A DNA stretch of 64,000 bases, from positions 62,001 through 126,000 of the forward strand of contig JAFZKH010000003.1 of the NCBI GenBank assembly GCA_017553685.1, given 5' to 3'. Within the stretch, counting starts at the first letter, position 1. Each line of letters begins with the position of its first letter. The notes below the pieces were generated by a model. That model did no database searches. It was not told the origin of the DNA and saw only the letters and a program-made list of their open reading frames with translations. Below are positions 16,463 to 25,820 of this stretch, one piece after another. The DNA comes from Bacilli bacterium. Its GTDB lineage: Bacteria; Bacillota_I; Bacilli_A; RF39; UBA660. The translations under genes and the position numbers were made by a program.

Positions 16463-17668
16463 ATGAAAAATATAATTGTGGGACAATCTGGTGGTCCAAC
16501 AGCAGTTATTAACTCATCTGTAGTAGGTGTTTATGAGGCTGCTAAAGAACTTGGAAGTACTCATATTTATGGTATGGTACATGGTATAGAAGGTTTCTTA
16601 AAAGGAGAATATATTGATCTAAAAGATGTATTAGACGAAGAAAAAGTAGAGTTATTAAAGAGAACTCCATCTGCATATTTAGGATCTTGTAGATATAAAC
16701 TTCCATCATTTGAAAAGGATAAAGAAGTTTATGAAAAGATATTCAATAAATTAGATGAACTAGAAATAGAATATTTCTTCTATATAGGAGGAAATGATTC
16801 TATGGATACTATTAAAATGTTATCTGATTATGCAAAAGAGAATAATAAATCTCAAAGATTTATTGGTATTCCAAAGACAATAGATAATGATTTACCAATA
16901 ACAGATCATTGTCCTGGATACGGTAGTGCTGTTAAATATATAGCTACTTCTTTAAAAGAAATTATTAGAGATAATGAATCATTTGGAGTAGAAAAACCAA
17001 CAGTATGTATAGTTGAAATTATGGGAAGACATGCTGGATGGTTAACTGCTGGAGCTGCACTTGCTAAAGGTGATGATTGCTGCGGAGCAGATGCTATTTA
17101 TTTACCAGAAGAAGTATTTGATATAGATGAATTTAAAGCTAGAGTTAAACACTTAGCAGATACTAAATCTTCTGTAGTTATAGCTGTTTCAGAAGGTATT
17201 ACTACTGCTGATGGTAAATTTGTATGTGAATTAGAATCTGAAAATGCACCTGTTGATGCATTTGGCCATAAACAATTATCTGGTTGTGGTAAGACATTAG
17301 CAGACATTATTTATAATGAATTTGGTTTAAAAACAAGAGCAATAGAGTTTTCTACTCTACAAAGAGCTGCTACTCATTTAGCATCTTTAACAGATATAAA
17401 TGAAACTATCGAAGTAGGTAAACTTGCTGTTAAAGCTGCAGATGAAGGTAAAACTGGTATGATGATTACTATCCTTAAAGATAATAATTATAGTATTTAT
17501 GATATTCATGATATTGCTAATGTTGAAAAGAAGATTCCAACAGAATGGATTGACTCTGAAAATAAACAACTTAAACAAGAATATATTGACTATGCAAGAC
17601 CATTAATTCAAGGAGAATTATTACCAATCTTTAAAGATGGTGTAGTATGTCACTTAATAAGAAAATGA
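16463..17668 (+). CDS. pfp: Phosphofructokinase, PPi-dependent type
   Basis: This enzyme phosphorylates fructose 6-phosphate at C1 in glycolysis. The 401-residue length and two signature loops place it in the PPi-type branch: YIGGNDSMDT has Asp where ATP enzymes have Gly (GGDGS), and IPKTIDNDL has Lys where ATP enzymes have Gly (PGTIDND). EIMGRHAGWL forms part of the sugar-phosphate site. It starts after GGAGG and ends with TGA, one of the clear UGA stops in the window. PPi-dependent glycolysis is common in fermenting low-GC bacteria; the phosphate donor is inferred from the motifs only. Confidence 0.9.
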   Translation: MKNIIVGQSGGPTAVINSSVVGVYEAAKELGSTHIYGMVHGIEGFLKGEYIDLKDVLDEEKVELLKRTPSAYLGSCRYKLPSFEKDKEVYEKIFNKLDELEIEYFFYIGGNDSMDTIKMLSDYAKENNKSQRFIGIPKTIDNDLPITDHCPGYGSAVKYIATSLKEIIRDNESFGVEKPTVCIVEIMGRHAGWLTAGAALAKGDDCCGADAIYLPEEVFDIDEFKARVKHLADTKSSVVIAVSEGITTADGKFVCELESENAPVDAFGHKQLSGCGKTLADIIYNEFGLKTRAIEFSTLQRAATHLASLTDINETIEVGKLAVKAADEGKTGMMITILKDNNYSIYDIHDIANVEKKIPTEWIDSENKQLKQEYIDYARPLIQGELLPIFKDGVVCHLIRK

Positions 17669-17690
17669 TTATATATCATTTTCTTTTTTT
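17659..17690 (+). terminator. Intrinsic terminator containing the pfp stop codon
   Basis: The 11-bp stem AAGAAAATGAT/ATCATTTTCTT with a TATAT loop is followed by a T-run; the TGA stop lies in the left arm. Confidence 0.9.
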
Positions 17691-17699
17691 GACTTTTCA

Positions 17700-17708
17700 T
17701 GTTATAAT
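17700..17708 (+). promoter_or_regulatory. Extended -10 promoter of prfB
   Basis: TGTTATAAT lies 18 nt before the prfB ATG, close behind the pfp terminator. Confidence 0.6.
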
Positions 17709-17726
17709 GAATAATAGGTGAATAGT

Positions 17727-18795
17727 ATGAAAGATAAGATTAATAGTCTATTTAACAAGTTAGAAACTATATGGAGGTTACTTTGACTTAGATAATAAAA
17801 ATCTAAGATTAAAAGAACTAAAAGAGGAAAGTAATAATCCAGAGTTTTGGAATGATACTAAAAAAGCATCTTCAGTATCTAAAGAGATTAGTGATATTGA
17901 AAATGAAATAAACAGTATTAATAAGTTAAAAGAAGATCTTAAATCATATTTAGATTTAATAACAATCGATTCATCTTATGAAAGTGATATAGGGGAATAT
18001 ATTACTGATATAGAAAATAAAATAAATGAATTAGAATTTCAAACTAAATTATCAGGGAAATTTGATAAGAATAATGCAATTCTAGAAATACATCCTGGAG
18101 CAGGTGGAACAGAAAGTATGGATTGGGCATCTATGCTTCTTAGAATGTATACAAGATGGTGTGAAAGACATAATTATAAATATGAAATTGTTGAAAAACA
18201 AGATGGTGAAGAAGCTGGAATTAAAAGATGTACTGTTCTTATAAATGGTTTAAATGCTTATGGATATCTTAGAACTGAATCAGGTGTTCATAGACTTGTT
18301 AGAATATCACCATTTGATTCTAATAAAAGAAGACATACTTCATTTGCATCAGTAGAAGTTACACCTGAGATTAATGAAGACATTAATATAGAAATTAAAG
18401 AAGAAGATATAAGAGTAGATGTATATAGATCATCTGGAGCAGGAGGACAAGGAGTTAATACTACTGACTCTGCTGTTAGAATTACTCATATACCTACTAA
18501 TATAGTAGTAACTTGTCAAAATGAAAGAAGTCAACTTAAGAATAAAGAGACTGCTATGAATATCTTAAAATCTAAATTATATAATTTAGAACAAGAAAAA
18601 CTTTATGAAGAAAAGAATAATAGATTAGAGGGATTATCATCTATAAACTTTGGATCTCAAATCAGAAGTTATGTTATGCATCCATATTCTATGGTTAAAG
18701 ATCATAGAACTGAATATGAAACAAGTGATGTTAATAAAGTAATGGATGGATATATAGATGAATTTATAGAAGCTAGTCTAGAAAGGGGAATATAA
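17727..18795 (+). CDS. prfB: Peptide chain release factor 2, with programmed +1 frameshift
   Basis: RF2 releases the chain at UGA and UAA. The gene is split over two frames: 19 codons from ATG 17727 end at CTT TGA C (17781-17787), then a +1 shift continues from GAC at 17785 to TAA at 18795, giving about 355 residues. Family marks in the second part are the RF2-type anticodon tripeptide SPF in RISPFDSNKRRHTS and the catalytic GGQ (18442-18450) in SSGAGGQGVNTTDSAVRITH. Reading only from the ATG at 18118 would miss the N-terminal third. The YitT-family gene follows after one base, as in other Bacillota. Confidence 0.96.
17773..17787 (+). promoter_or_regulatory. RF2 autoregulatory frameshift site
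   Basis: GGAGG, three bases, then CTT TGA C: a Shine-Dalgarno-like element at the classical distance from the slippery CTT and a weak UGA-C stop. Low RF2 favours the +1 shift and so more RF2. Confidence 0.95.
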
Positions 18796-18796
18796 T

Positions 18797-19690
18797 ATGG
18801 CTAAAACTAGAAATATACTAAACCTAGTTGAGAAAAAAGGTTTAGTAAGAAGATATATTGTATTTGTTATTGGTTTATTTATAACTGCATTAGCATATAA
18901 TATATTTTTTTTAAAAACTGGTCTTATGCTAGGTGGTGCTGGTGGTATTGCTATTATTTTTAAAGATAAAATAGATCCATCATTAACAATACTTGCTATA
19001 TCTATTATTGGTTTAATATTAGGTGCAATATTCCTTGGAAAAGACTTTGCAATTAATTCTTTTGTAGGAGCCCTATTATATCCATTATTTGTTAAATTAA
19101 CATCAGATATAGTAGTTAGTATTCCTACTGATGATATGATGCTTGTTGCTATATGCGGTGCTGTATTAATAGGTATTGGTAATGGTTTAACTGCTAAAAC
19201 AGGTTTTTCATCTGGTGGTATAGATGCTATTATTCATATATTTCATAGAAAGAAATATATTTCTCATGGAACATTATACGCATTAATAAATGGTTTAATT
19301 ATTATTGCAGGTGGATTTGTTCTAGGTTATAGAGTTGTTCTATATGCAATAGTTCAATTATATATTATTAGTTTAATTACTGATAAAGTAACACTTGGTA
19401 TTTCAAGTAATAAAACATTCTTTATAGTAACTGATAAAATACAAGATGTTAAAGAATATATTTGTGAATATTTATCTAGAGGTGTTACTATAATTGATGC
19501 TAAAGGTGGATACAGTAAAGAAGATCAAGAAGTAATTATGGCTGTTATACCTACAGTTGAGTACTTTAAAGCAAAAGAAGGTATTTTAGAAATAGATCCT
19601 GATGCATTTATAACTATATGTGATTCATATCAGGTATATGGAGAATATTCAAATAAAAAACATAAAAAAAAGAAGGAGAGTGATAAATAG
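18797..19690 (+). CDS. YitT-family membrane protein (DUF161 + DUF2179)
   Basis: The 297-residue protein has about five or six hydrophobic helices in residues 15-200, including Gly-rich LMLGGAGGIAIIF and GFSSGGIDAIIHIF motifs typical of the YitT family. The C-terminal ~80 residues (GVTIIDAKGGYSKEDQEVIM...EIDPDAFITICD) match the soluble DUF2179 domain. The molecular role of the family is not established; transport is often proposed. It lies between prfB and ftsE, the conserved Bacillota arrangement, and its last base is shared with the GTG of ftsE. Confidence 0.9.
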   Translation: MAKTRNILNLVEKKGLVRRYIVFVIGLFITALAYNIFFLKTGLMLGGAGGIAIIFKDKIDPSLTILAISIIGLILGAIFLGKDFAINSFVGALLYPLFVKLTSDIVVSIPTDDMMLVAICGAVLIGIGNGLTAKTGFSSGGIDAIIHIFHRKKYISHGTLYALINGLIIIAGGFVLGYRVVLYAIVQLYIISLITDKVTLGISSNKTFFIVTDKIQDVKEYICEYLSRGVTIIDAKGGYSKEDQEVIMAVIPTVEYFKAKEGILEIDPDAFITICDSYQVYGEYSNKKHKKKKESDK

Positions 19691-20388
19691 TGGATTTTAT
19701 CATATTAAAAGATGTAACTAAAACTTATCCTACTGGAGTAACTGCTGTTAGTGGTTTAGATTTAACTATTAGAAAAGGTGATTTTGCTTTTATAATAGGA
19801 GCCTCTGGTTCAGGAAAAAGTACACTAATTAAAATGCTATATAGAGAAGAAAAACCTACATCTGGTGAAATATTAATTGGTGGTGTTAGAGTAGAAAAAC
19901 TTAAAAATAGAAAAGTATATAAATTAAGAAGAAAACTAGGAATAGTATTCCAAGACTTTAAACTATTACCTAAATTAACTGCTTATGAAAACGTAGCATT
20001 TGCTTTAGAAATGTATGGTTTAACTAAAGAAGAAATTAGAAATAAAACTCTAAAAGCATTAGATTTAGTTGGATTAAAAGAAAAAGCAAAGAGTTTTCCT
20101 GATGAATTATCTGGTGGAGAACAACAAAGAGTTTCAATAGCTAGAGCTATTGTTAATAGTCCTAAACTATTAATATGTGACGAACCTACTGGAAACCTAG
20201 ACCCAAATATGTCTATGGAGGTTATGAAAGCGCTTGAAGTAATTAATGAACTTGGAACTACTATATTAGTTGTTACTCACGATAAAGATATAGTTAATAA
20301 GATGAAAAAGAGAGTTATTACACTAGATCAAGGTAGAGTAGTAAATGATTCAGAGAAAGGAACATATACAGAAAATGAAAAACGTTAG
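19690..20388 (+). CDS. ftsE: Cell division ATP-binding protein FtsE
   Basis: FtsE is the ATPase of FtsEX, which controls wall hydrolases at the septum. The 232-residue protein has Walker A in IGASGSGKSTLIK, the ABC signature LSGGEQQRVSIARA and Walker B in LLICDEPTGNLDP, with the TYPTG N-terminus typical of FtsE. The start is GTG, sharing a base with the upstream stop. ftsX begins inside its last codons and an M23 hydrolase gene follows ftsX, so all three parts of the complex are linked. Confidence 0.96.
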   Translation: MDFIILKDVTKTYPTGVTAVSGLDLTIRKGDFAFIIGASGSGKSTLIKMLYREEKPTSGEILIGGVRVEKLKNRKVYKLRRKLGIVFQDFKLLPKLTAYENVAFALEMYGLTKEEIRNKTLKALDLVGLKEKAKSFPDELSGGEQQRVSIARAIVNSPKLLICDEPTGNLDPNMSMEVMKALEVINELGTTILVVTHDKDIVNKMKKRVITLDQGRVVNDSEKGTYTENEKR

Positions 20389-21274
20389 AATATTAGGAAG
20401 AAATTTCCGTGATGGATTTAAAAATGTATTTAGAAACTTTTCTTTATCATTTGCATCTATTTCATGTATAACAATTACTTTATTAGTAGTAGCAGTTGCT
20501 TTAATTGGATCTATAAATGTAGAAAACTTTACTAAACTAATATCTGATGATTTCACTATTGTTGCTTTCGTTAAGAATGATGCTAGTGAAGAAGATGAAG
20601 AAAAGATTGAAGCTAAATTAAATAAAATTGGTAATATTGAAAGTATTACATTTGTTTCTAAAGCAGAAACAAAAAAAGAAATGATGGAATCTTCTGAAAC
20701 ATTTAAAGGAATTATGTCTGCTTGGGAAGAAGAAGAAAATCCATTAAGTGATGCTTATCAAATAAAAGTAAAAGATATTGAAAAAATAGAAAAAACTGCT
20801 GAAAAAGTTAAGAATATTGATAATATTGAAATAGTTAAATATGGTGAAGGAATGGTAGATTCTATGGTATCTATATTTGACCTACTTAAAAAAGTATTAA
20901 TAGTTATAGTAGTTGCTTTAGTAATAGTAACTGCATTCTTAATTGTTAATACTATTAAGATTACAATCTTCAGTAGACAAAAAGAAATTGAAATCAAAAG
21001 ATTAGTTGGAGCTTCTAACTTCTCAATTAAACAACCATTTGTTATTGAAGGTTTAATAATTGGTTTACTTGGAAGTATTGTTCCAATTATAGTTACTATA
21101 TATGGTTATAATTATTTATATAACTATACTGGAGGAGTTATCTTCTCACAATTTATTAAATTAATTAAACCATTCCCATTTGTATTCTATGCATCAATAG
21201 TATTATTAGTCATTGGCGTTGTAGTTGGTATGATAGGAAGTAGAAGGGCAGTAAGTAAATACTTAAAGATATAA
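20375..21274 (+). CDS. ftsX: Cell division protein FtsX
   Basis: FtsX is the membrane part of FtsEX. The frame is open from 20345, but the ATG at 20375 (MKNVRILGRNFRDGFKN) gives the family-like N-terminus and a short 14-nt overlap with ftsE; the protein then has 299 residues. There is one N-terminal helix (about 25-45), an outer loop of ~120 residues (PLSDAYQIKV lies here) and three C-terminal helices with the QKEIEIKRLVGAS motif of the family. The stop overlaps the ATG of the wall hydrolase gene (ATAATG). Confidence 0.95.
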   Translation: MKNVRILGRNFRDGFKNVFRNFSLSFASISCITITLLVVAVALIGSINVENFTKLISDDFTIVAFVKNDASEEDEEKIEAKLNKIGNIESITFVSKAETKKEMMESSETFKGIMSAWEEEENPLSDAYQIKVKDIEKIEKTAEKVKNIDNIEIVKYGEGMVDSMVSIFDLLKKVLIVIVVALVIVTAFLIVNTIKITIFSRQKEIEIKRLVGASNFSIKQPFVIEGLIIGLLGSIVPIIVTIYGYNYLYNYTGGVIFSQFIKLIKPFPFVFYASIVLLVIGVVVGMIGSRRAVSKYLKI

Positions 21275-22461
21275 TGAAAAAGATTAAATATTTATTATCA
21301 ATATTACTTTTAGTAATATTACTTATTCCTATAAATACCAATGCCAAAACCTTAGGACAATATAGAAGTGAACTTGAAGAGTTACAAAGAAAACATAATG
21401 ATACAAGTAATCAAATACAATACAATGAATCTCAAATAGCTGCTGCTAAACAAAGAGTAAATGAAATATATGCTGAAATAGAGGCAGGAGAAAAAGAGAT
21501 GATTGAGTTAAATAAACAAATTGCTCAATTAAACGAAGATATTCTAAAGAAAAGAGAAGAAATAAAAAGTATCCTTAAGTATAATCAATATGCTAAAGGA
21601 GAATCAGCTTATCTAGAATATTTATTTAAAGCTAAATCAATAACAGATTTTATTTATAGAGCAACAGTTTCAGAACAAATGTCTAATTACAATAAGAATT
21701 TAATAAATGAAATGAATGCTATGATTAAGCAAAATGAAGAAAATATTAAACAATTACAAGAAAAAGAAAAACAATTAACTGCTAAAAGAGAAGAATTAAA
21801 TCAAAAGATTGCTATTCTTCAAAGTCAAAATAATAGTTTAGCAGATGAATCTATTTCTGAAGAAGAAGAAATTAAGGCTTCTCAAGAAGTAATTGCTTTC
21901 TATGAAAAAGCTGGATGTAAAGATGGAGATGAAGTTACAACTTGTGCTGCTAAACAATTACCTCCAGGAACTAAATTTTATAGACCATTTAATCGTGGAT
22001 ATGTTACATCTGAATATGAATATAGAGTAGATCCAATTACTGGAAGATATAGTTTCCATTCGGGTATAGATACTTCTACATATAGATCATGTTCTGAATG
22101 TCATAATATTTTATCAGTAGCTCCTGGTAAAGTAGCTTATACTGGTTATAATAGTTCAATGGGTAATTATATAGTTATTCACCATTATATAAGTGGAGGA
22201 TATTATTCATCTATGTATATGCATTTATCTAGAATAGATGTTAGAAAAGGTGATATAGTTACTAAAGATACTCAAATAGGTGTTATGGGTAATACAGGAT
22301 GGAGTACTGCTACTCACTTACATTTAACTATGTTTGCATGTTTATATTTAAGTGATTCTAGTTGTAAATATCCTGGTAGTACAGTTAATCCTAGAAACTA
22401 TATTAATTTCCCTTCAAATTATTATGTAGACTGGAATAATAGAACTAATTACTATGATTAA
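21274..22461 (+). CDS. PcsB/EnvC-like murein hydrolase (coiled coil + M23)
   Basis: The signal peptide (about 1-24, ending NTNA) is followed by a long coiled coil (about 28-205) and a C-terminal M23/LytM domain. The zinc ligands are intact: HSGID (His262, Asp266) and HLH (His348, His350), so this is probably an active endopeptidase rather than a degenerate activator. Four Cys in the domain (YRSCSEC, MFACLY, SSCKYP) could form disulfides. Translational coupling to ftsX supports control by FtsEX, as for PcsB in streptococci, though PcsB itself carries a CHAP domain. The substrate would be peptidoglycan, so this organism should have a wall. Confidence 0.9.
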   Translation: MKKIKYLLSILLLVILLIPINTNAKTLGQYRSELEELQRKHNDTSNQIQYNESQIAAAKQRVNEIYAEIEAGEKEMIELNKQIAQLNEDILKKREEIKSILKYNQYAKGESAYLEYLFKAKSITDFIYRATVSEQMSNYNKNLINEMNAMIKQNEENIKQLQEKEKQLTAKREELNQKIAILQSQNNSLADESISEEEEIKASQEVIAFYEKAGCKDGDEVTTCAAKQLPPGTKFYRPFNRGYVTSEYEYRVDPITGRYSFHSGIDTSTYRSCSECHNILSVAPGKVAYTGYNSSMGNYIVIHHYISGGYYSSMYMHLSRIDVRKGDIVTKDTQIGVMGNTGWSTATHLHLTMFACLYLSDSSCKYPGSTVNPRNYINFPSNYYVDWNNRTNYYD

Positions 22462-22484
22462 GGCTTTTAAAGCCTTTTTCTTTT
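22460..22484 (+). terminator. Intrinsic terminator of the ftsEX operon
   Basis: AAGGCTTT/AAAGCCTT around a short loop, followed by a T-rich run. Confidence 0.85.
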
Positions 22485-22529
22485 GCATTTTTATAAAAAA
22501 AGTATATAATATTTATCAAGGTGAAAAAC

Positions 22530-23249
22530 ATGGAAGAAATAAGCATTAAAGACATTATTTTTAGCTTTAGACACATGTATTTAGAGAACTTAGAAAAGCT
22601 TAATAAAAAGCTTAAAAAACATATATCTATAGATAGTAGGTTAATAGATGACATTACTATGTATTTTGATAATAGTAAATATAATGAAAGTAGTATTAAA
22701 GCTAAATTTAGATTTAAACATAGATCTTTTGGTAGATTAATATGTAATATTAGTGAGTCTTTAGGTAAGTATTCTTATTTAAGATATCCTGCTCAAATAA
22801 AAAGAGTAGCAGAAGATAAATATGCTGCTACTAAAGGAATAAGTGTTAAAGATCAAAAAATAGCTAGAGAGATAGAATGTCTTTTAAAAGATGAGTTCTA
22901 TAAACTAATAAAAGGTTCTTTTTATAATAAAGATTATAGAATTAATTTTACTTCTTATGATATAACTATTTCATCACCTAGGTTTATTATTTGTTATAAT
23001 TGTGTTGGAGATGTAATTTATGTTTATACACCAGAAAATATAACTATGAAAGAAATATTAAATACAAAAATAGATACATCTATTTTTGATGAATATCATA
23101 AATCAAATACTAAAGTAATAGATAGAATAGTAGATACTGAATCATTAGATGATGATCCATATAATCCTGGAGATTATACTATTAAACAACAAGAAAATAC
23201 TATTACTTTAATTAGATTAAAAAAAGATAGTCTATCAAGATATATTTAG
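22530..23249 (+). CDS. Hypothetical protein (239 aa)
   Basis: The ATG at 22530 is chosen because the GTG at 22521 lies inside the RBS AAGGTG. The protein is soluble and basic in its first half (KRVAEDKYAATKGISVK) and has a beta-rich middle (INFTSYDITISSPRFIICY). I do not recognise a family. The next gene follows after 8 nt behind AGGAGG, so the two form an operon. Confidence 0.65.
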   Translation: MEEISIKDIIFSFRHMYLENLEKLNKKLKKHISIDSRLIDDITMYFDNSKYNESSIKAKFRFKHRSFGRLICNISESLGKYSYLRYPAQIKRVAEDKYAATKGISVKDQKIAREIECLLKDEFYKLIKGSFYNKDYRINFTSYDITISSPRFIICYNCVGDVIYVYTPENITMKEILNTKIDTSIFDEYHKSNTKVIDRIVDTESLDDDPYNPGDYTIKQQENTITLIRLKKDSLSRYI

Positions 23250-23257
23250 GAGGCATT

Positions 23258-23611
23258 ATGGAAAAATATAGAATAGCAAAAAATGTAACTGTTGATGACC
23301 TAAAAAAAGTTGGTTTTGAAGAAGGACCTAAAGGAAGAATATTTAAACATTTAGAATTTAAAACAACAATACTTAAAGATACCCATTTTGTATTAGATGT
23401 TACAAGACTAGGTAGATTTCTTTTTTATAGTAATTCTAGAGGACCAAAATTATATATAAGTAATCCATTCTTATATTCATGCCATCCATCTAAATTGGAA
23501 GGAATGACTCATGGATTTAAAGCTATTTTTACAGGTTATGAAAAAGAAATGGGAAAACTAGAGGATAAAGGTATATTTACAAAAGTATATAAACCAGGAA
23601 AGAAGAAGTAA
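23258..23611 (+). CDS. Hypothetical protein (117 aa)
   Basis: This is a small soluble basic protein without signal or membrane segment. Segments include VTVDDLKKVGFEEGPKGRIF and LDVTRLGRFLFYS. No family is recognised. It is the second gene of a two-gene operon ending at a terminator that overlaps its Lys-rich C-terminus. Confidence 0.6.
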   Translation: MEKYRIAKNVTVDDLKKVGFEEGPKGRIFKHLEFKTTILKDTHFVLDVTRLGRFLFYSNSRGPKLYISNPFLYSCHPSKLEGMTHGFKAIFTGYEKEMGKLEDKGIFTKVYKPGKKK

Positions 23612-23624
23612 TTCTTCTTTTTTT
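23600..23624 (+). terminator. Intrinsic terminator
   Basis: AGAAGAA/TTCTTCT around GTAA, followed by a T-run. Confidence 0.8.
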
Positions 23625-23625
23625 A

Positions 23626-23634
23626 TGTTATAAT
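23626..23634 (+). promoter_or_regulatory. Extended -10 promoter
   Basis: TGTTATAAT begins two bases after the terminator T-run and 26 nt before the ATP-grasp ATG. Confidence 0.6.
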
Positions 23635-23651
23635 TTATATAGGTGATAAAT

Positions 23652-24644
23652 ATGGGACTAATTAGTTTTGCTCTTAGAGGCAGTTATAAAAGATATTGGA
23701 ATAATCTAAAAAATTTATCTAAGACTGTTAATAAAGGACCTCTAACTATGTTTTTAGATACTTGTTTATGTACTATAGTAACAGGTTCTGGTATGCAAGA
23801 TTATTTAAATTATAAATTTTATAATAAAACTTGGAAAGAAAGAAAAGAATATGCTACTATTGGATATCAAGCTAAGTTTTATAAAAAGACTGCTAGTATT
23901 GAATATGCTCCATTCTTTTCAAATAAGATTAATTTTCATAAGAACTTTAAAAAGTTTGTAAAAAGAGATTGTGTTTCTTATGAAGATGGATTTAAAAAAG
24001 TAGAAAAGTTTATAAAAGATAGAGATGCTATAGTAGTTAAACCTATATCAGGATTAGGTGGCGGTGGAGTTAGAAAAGTAGAAACTAAATCTATAAAGGA
24101 TATTAAAAAGTTTTATGAAGATTTAAAAGAGAATAATGAATTTATTGAAGAATTAGTTATTCAAAATAAAGAATGGGATAAACTTAATCCTGGAAGTATT
24201 AATACTTTAAGGGTATATACTTATGCTTTAAACGGTAAATCTAGAATACTTTATGCATGTTCTAGAATAGGATCATCTGATGCTATTGTAGATAATTTCC
24301 ATTCTGGTGGAGTAGGAGTCCTAGTAGATGTAGATAAAGGTTGTTTAGTGGGGAAAGCAATTAATAAAGCAAATGAAGTATCAGATGTAACACCTAGAAC
24401 TAAAGTAAAAGTAGATGGTTATAAGATTCCTATGTGGAATGAAGTAAAAAAGATGGTTTTAGAAGCTGCACTTGTTAATGATAAAGTAAATATTGTTGGA
24501 TGGGATGTAGCATTATCTAATAAAGGACCTCTTTTAATAGAAGGTAATAGAGGACCTGGTTGGGATTTACCTCAAGTATTATTAAATAGGGGTGTTAAAA
24601 AAGAACTAGATCAAATAGCAAAAGAAGTTAAAGGTAATAAATAA
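23652..24644 (+). CDS. ATP-grasp protein, sugar-transfer-associated type
   Basis: The ATG at 23652 is preferred over the GTG at 23643, which lies in the RBS AGGTG. The 330-residue protein has the ATP-grasp layout: AIVVKPISGLGGGGVRKVE for the nucleotide-binding loop, SINTLRVYTYAL, and the C-terminal metal-binding LLIEGNRGPGWDLPQ. This pattern matches the ATPgrasp_ST group often found near polysaccharide or cell-surface synthesis genes. Such enzymes ligate a carboxylate to an amine or thiol; the substrate is unknown here. The next small gene overlaps its stop by one base. Confidence 0.8.
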   Translation: MGLISFALRGSYKRYWNNLKNLSKTVNKGPLTMFLDTCLCTIVTGSGMQDYLNYKFYNKTWKERKEYATIGYQAKFYKKTASIEYAPFFSNKINFHKNFKKFVKRDCVSYEDGFKKVEKFIKDRDAIVVKPISGLGGGGVRKVETKSIKDIKKFYEDLKENNEFIEELVIQNKEWDKLNPGSINTLRVYTYALNGKSRILYACSRIGSSDAIVDNFHSGGVGVLVDVDKGCLVGKAINKANEVSDVTPRTKVKVDGYKIPMWNEVKKMVLEAALVNDKVNIVGWDVALSNKGPLLIEGNRGPGWDLPQVLLNRGVKKELDQIAKEVKGNK

Positions 24645-24931
24645 TGATAAAAATTACTAGAGAACAATATGATGAATATTTAAAGTATGCACTTAAAGAA
24701 GAAAAAATGGTAGATATATTAGCTAGAGCACATAATAAAGTAAAGAATAAAATACCTGAGAGTATTAGTTTCAGAAGTTATACAGTTAAGCATTTATTAA
24801 CTAGACTTAGAATAATAGGAAAAGTAGATACTGATCCTATTTATTTAGATTATAAAGATTATGAGACTCTAGAAAGATATAAAACCTATATTACTTTAGA
24901 TGATGATTCAAAATCAGTAAAGAAAAAGTAA
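24644..24931 (+). CDS. Small hypothetical protein (95 aa)
   Basis: This small basic soluble protein has the segments REQYDEYLKYALKEEKMVD and SFRSYTVKHLLTRLRIIG. No family is recognised. Its ATG overlaps the stop of the ATP-grasp gene (TAATG), so the two are translationally coupled and probably act together. Confidence 0.6.
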   Translation: MIKITREQYDEYLKYALKEEKMVDILARAHNKVKNKIPESISFRSYTVKHLLTRLRIIGKVDTDPIYLDYKDYETLERYKTYITLDDDSKSVKKK

Positions 24932-24955
24932 AGAATAGTGTTAACTATTCTTTTT
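24930..24955 (+). terminator. Intrinsic terminator
   Basis: AAGAATAGT/ACTATTCTT around GTTA, followed by five T. Confidence 0.85.
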
Positions 24956-25029
24956 GAATGTTAAAATAAAATAAAAGATGTGTGCAAATTTTATTTTAAA
25001 TTATATAAATACAAGAAAGGGGAAAGTAT

Positions 25030-25755
25030 ATGCTATTATTTCCAATTTTATTTAAATATAATATGCATGATAGTAGAGTAGGATGGTTAAGACAATATTG
25101 CAAACTATCAAAAAGAGAGAGAGGAAAATTCTTAAACGATTTAGAGCAAGCACTAGATTTGAACATTAAATTGAGAGATGCTTATAAAGAAATTGGTCCA
25201 TTTGATACGGGTTTACTAAAAAATGAAGGTGTTAGTTATTATAGTATATCAACAGATATAGAAAACATTAAAAGAATCATAAGAATAATTAATGAACAGG
25301 TTGATACCTATGCTGAGTTAAGTACAGGAGATGAAGAAGTTACTAAAATTGTACATGATGATATTCAACGTAATCCGATGATATATGTTGGAAGAAAAAT
25401 AAAGACTCCTGATGGTAAAATAAAACCCGTAAAAATGGTAAGATTCTTTGAAATAGGAAAGAATGGAGAAAAAAGCAATGTTTCAGGATGGTATCACTTT
25501 GATACTATAGTAATGACTGTTGAACAAGCTTATTCCAAATTAAATGAAGCACTATTAGTCAATAGACATTATGCACCTGAAAGTGAAAAAGAGGCTGTAA
25601 CGGAAAAATATGAAAGACTATTAAGCGATGTTGGTAATATATCAGACCAATATGAAAAAATAGGCTTTGAATATGATAAAAATGGTGAATTATCTATTAA
25701 GGGTGCTCGTGAAAATGATATAGGTATTAAGCTCAACAAAACAGGTAAAAAATAA
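25030..25755 (+). CDS. Hypothetical protein (241 aa)
   Basis: This soluble, largely helical protein has N-terminal segments VGWLRQYCKLSKRERGKFLND and a central NPMIYVGRKIKTPDGKIKPV beta-like stretch. I do not recognise it. Codon use differs a little from its neighbours (several CCG, CCC, CGT and ACG codons), so it may be acquired. It is a single-gene unit with an AAGGGG RBS and its own terminator, just upstream of uvrB. Confidence 0.6.
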   Translation: MLLFPILFKYNMHDSRVGWLRQYCKLSKRERGKFLNDLEQALDLNIKLRDAYKEIGPFDTGLLKNEGVSYYSISTDIENIKRIIRIINEQVDTYAELSTGDEEVTKIVHDDIQRNPMIYVGRKIKTPDGKIKPVKMVRFFEIGKNGEKSNVSGWYHFDTIVMTVEQAYSKLNEALLVNRHYAPESEKEAVTEKYERLLSDVGNISDQYEKIGFEYDKNGELSIKGARENDIGIKLNKTGKK

Positions 25756-25778
25756 CAAGGTAATAACCTTGTTTTTTT
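25754..25778 (+). terminator. Intrinsic terminator
   Basis: AACAAGGT/AACCTTGTT around a 3-nt loop, followed by seven T. Confidence 0.9.
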
Positions 25779-25820
25779 GTTATCTATTTGATAATATATA
25801 TCTAGTTATGGAGGTCCCTT

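Noticed and set aside
17727-17786. prfB as a pseudogene broken by an early TGA
   Set aside because: The TGA is part of the well-known RF2 +1 frameshift signal with a correctly spaced Shine-Dalgarno-like element.
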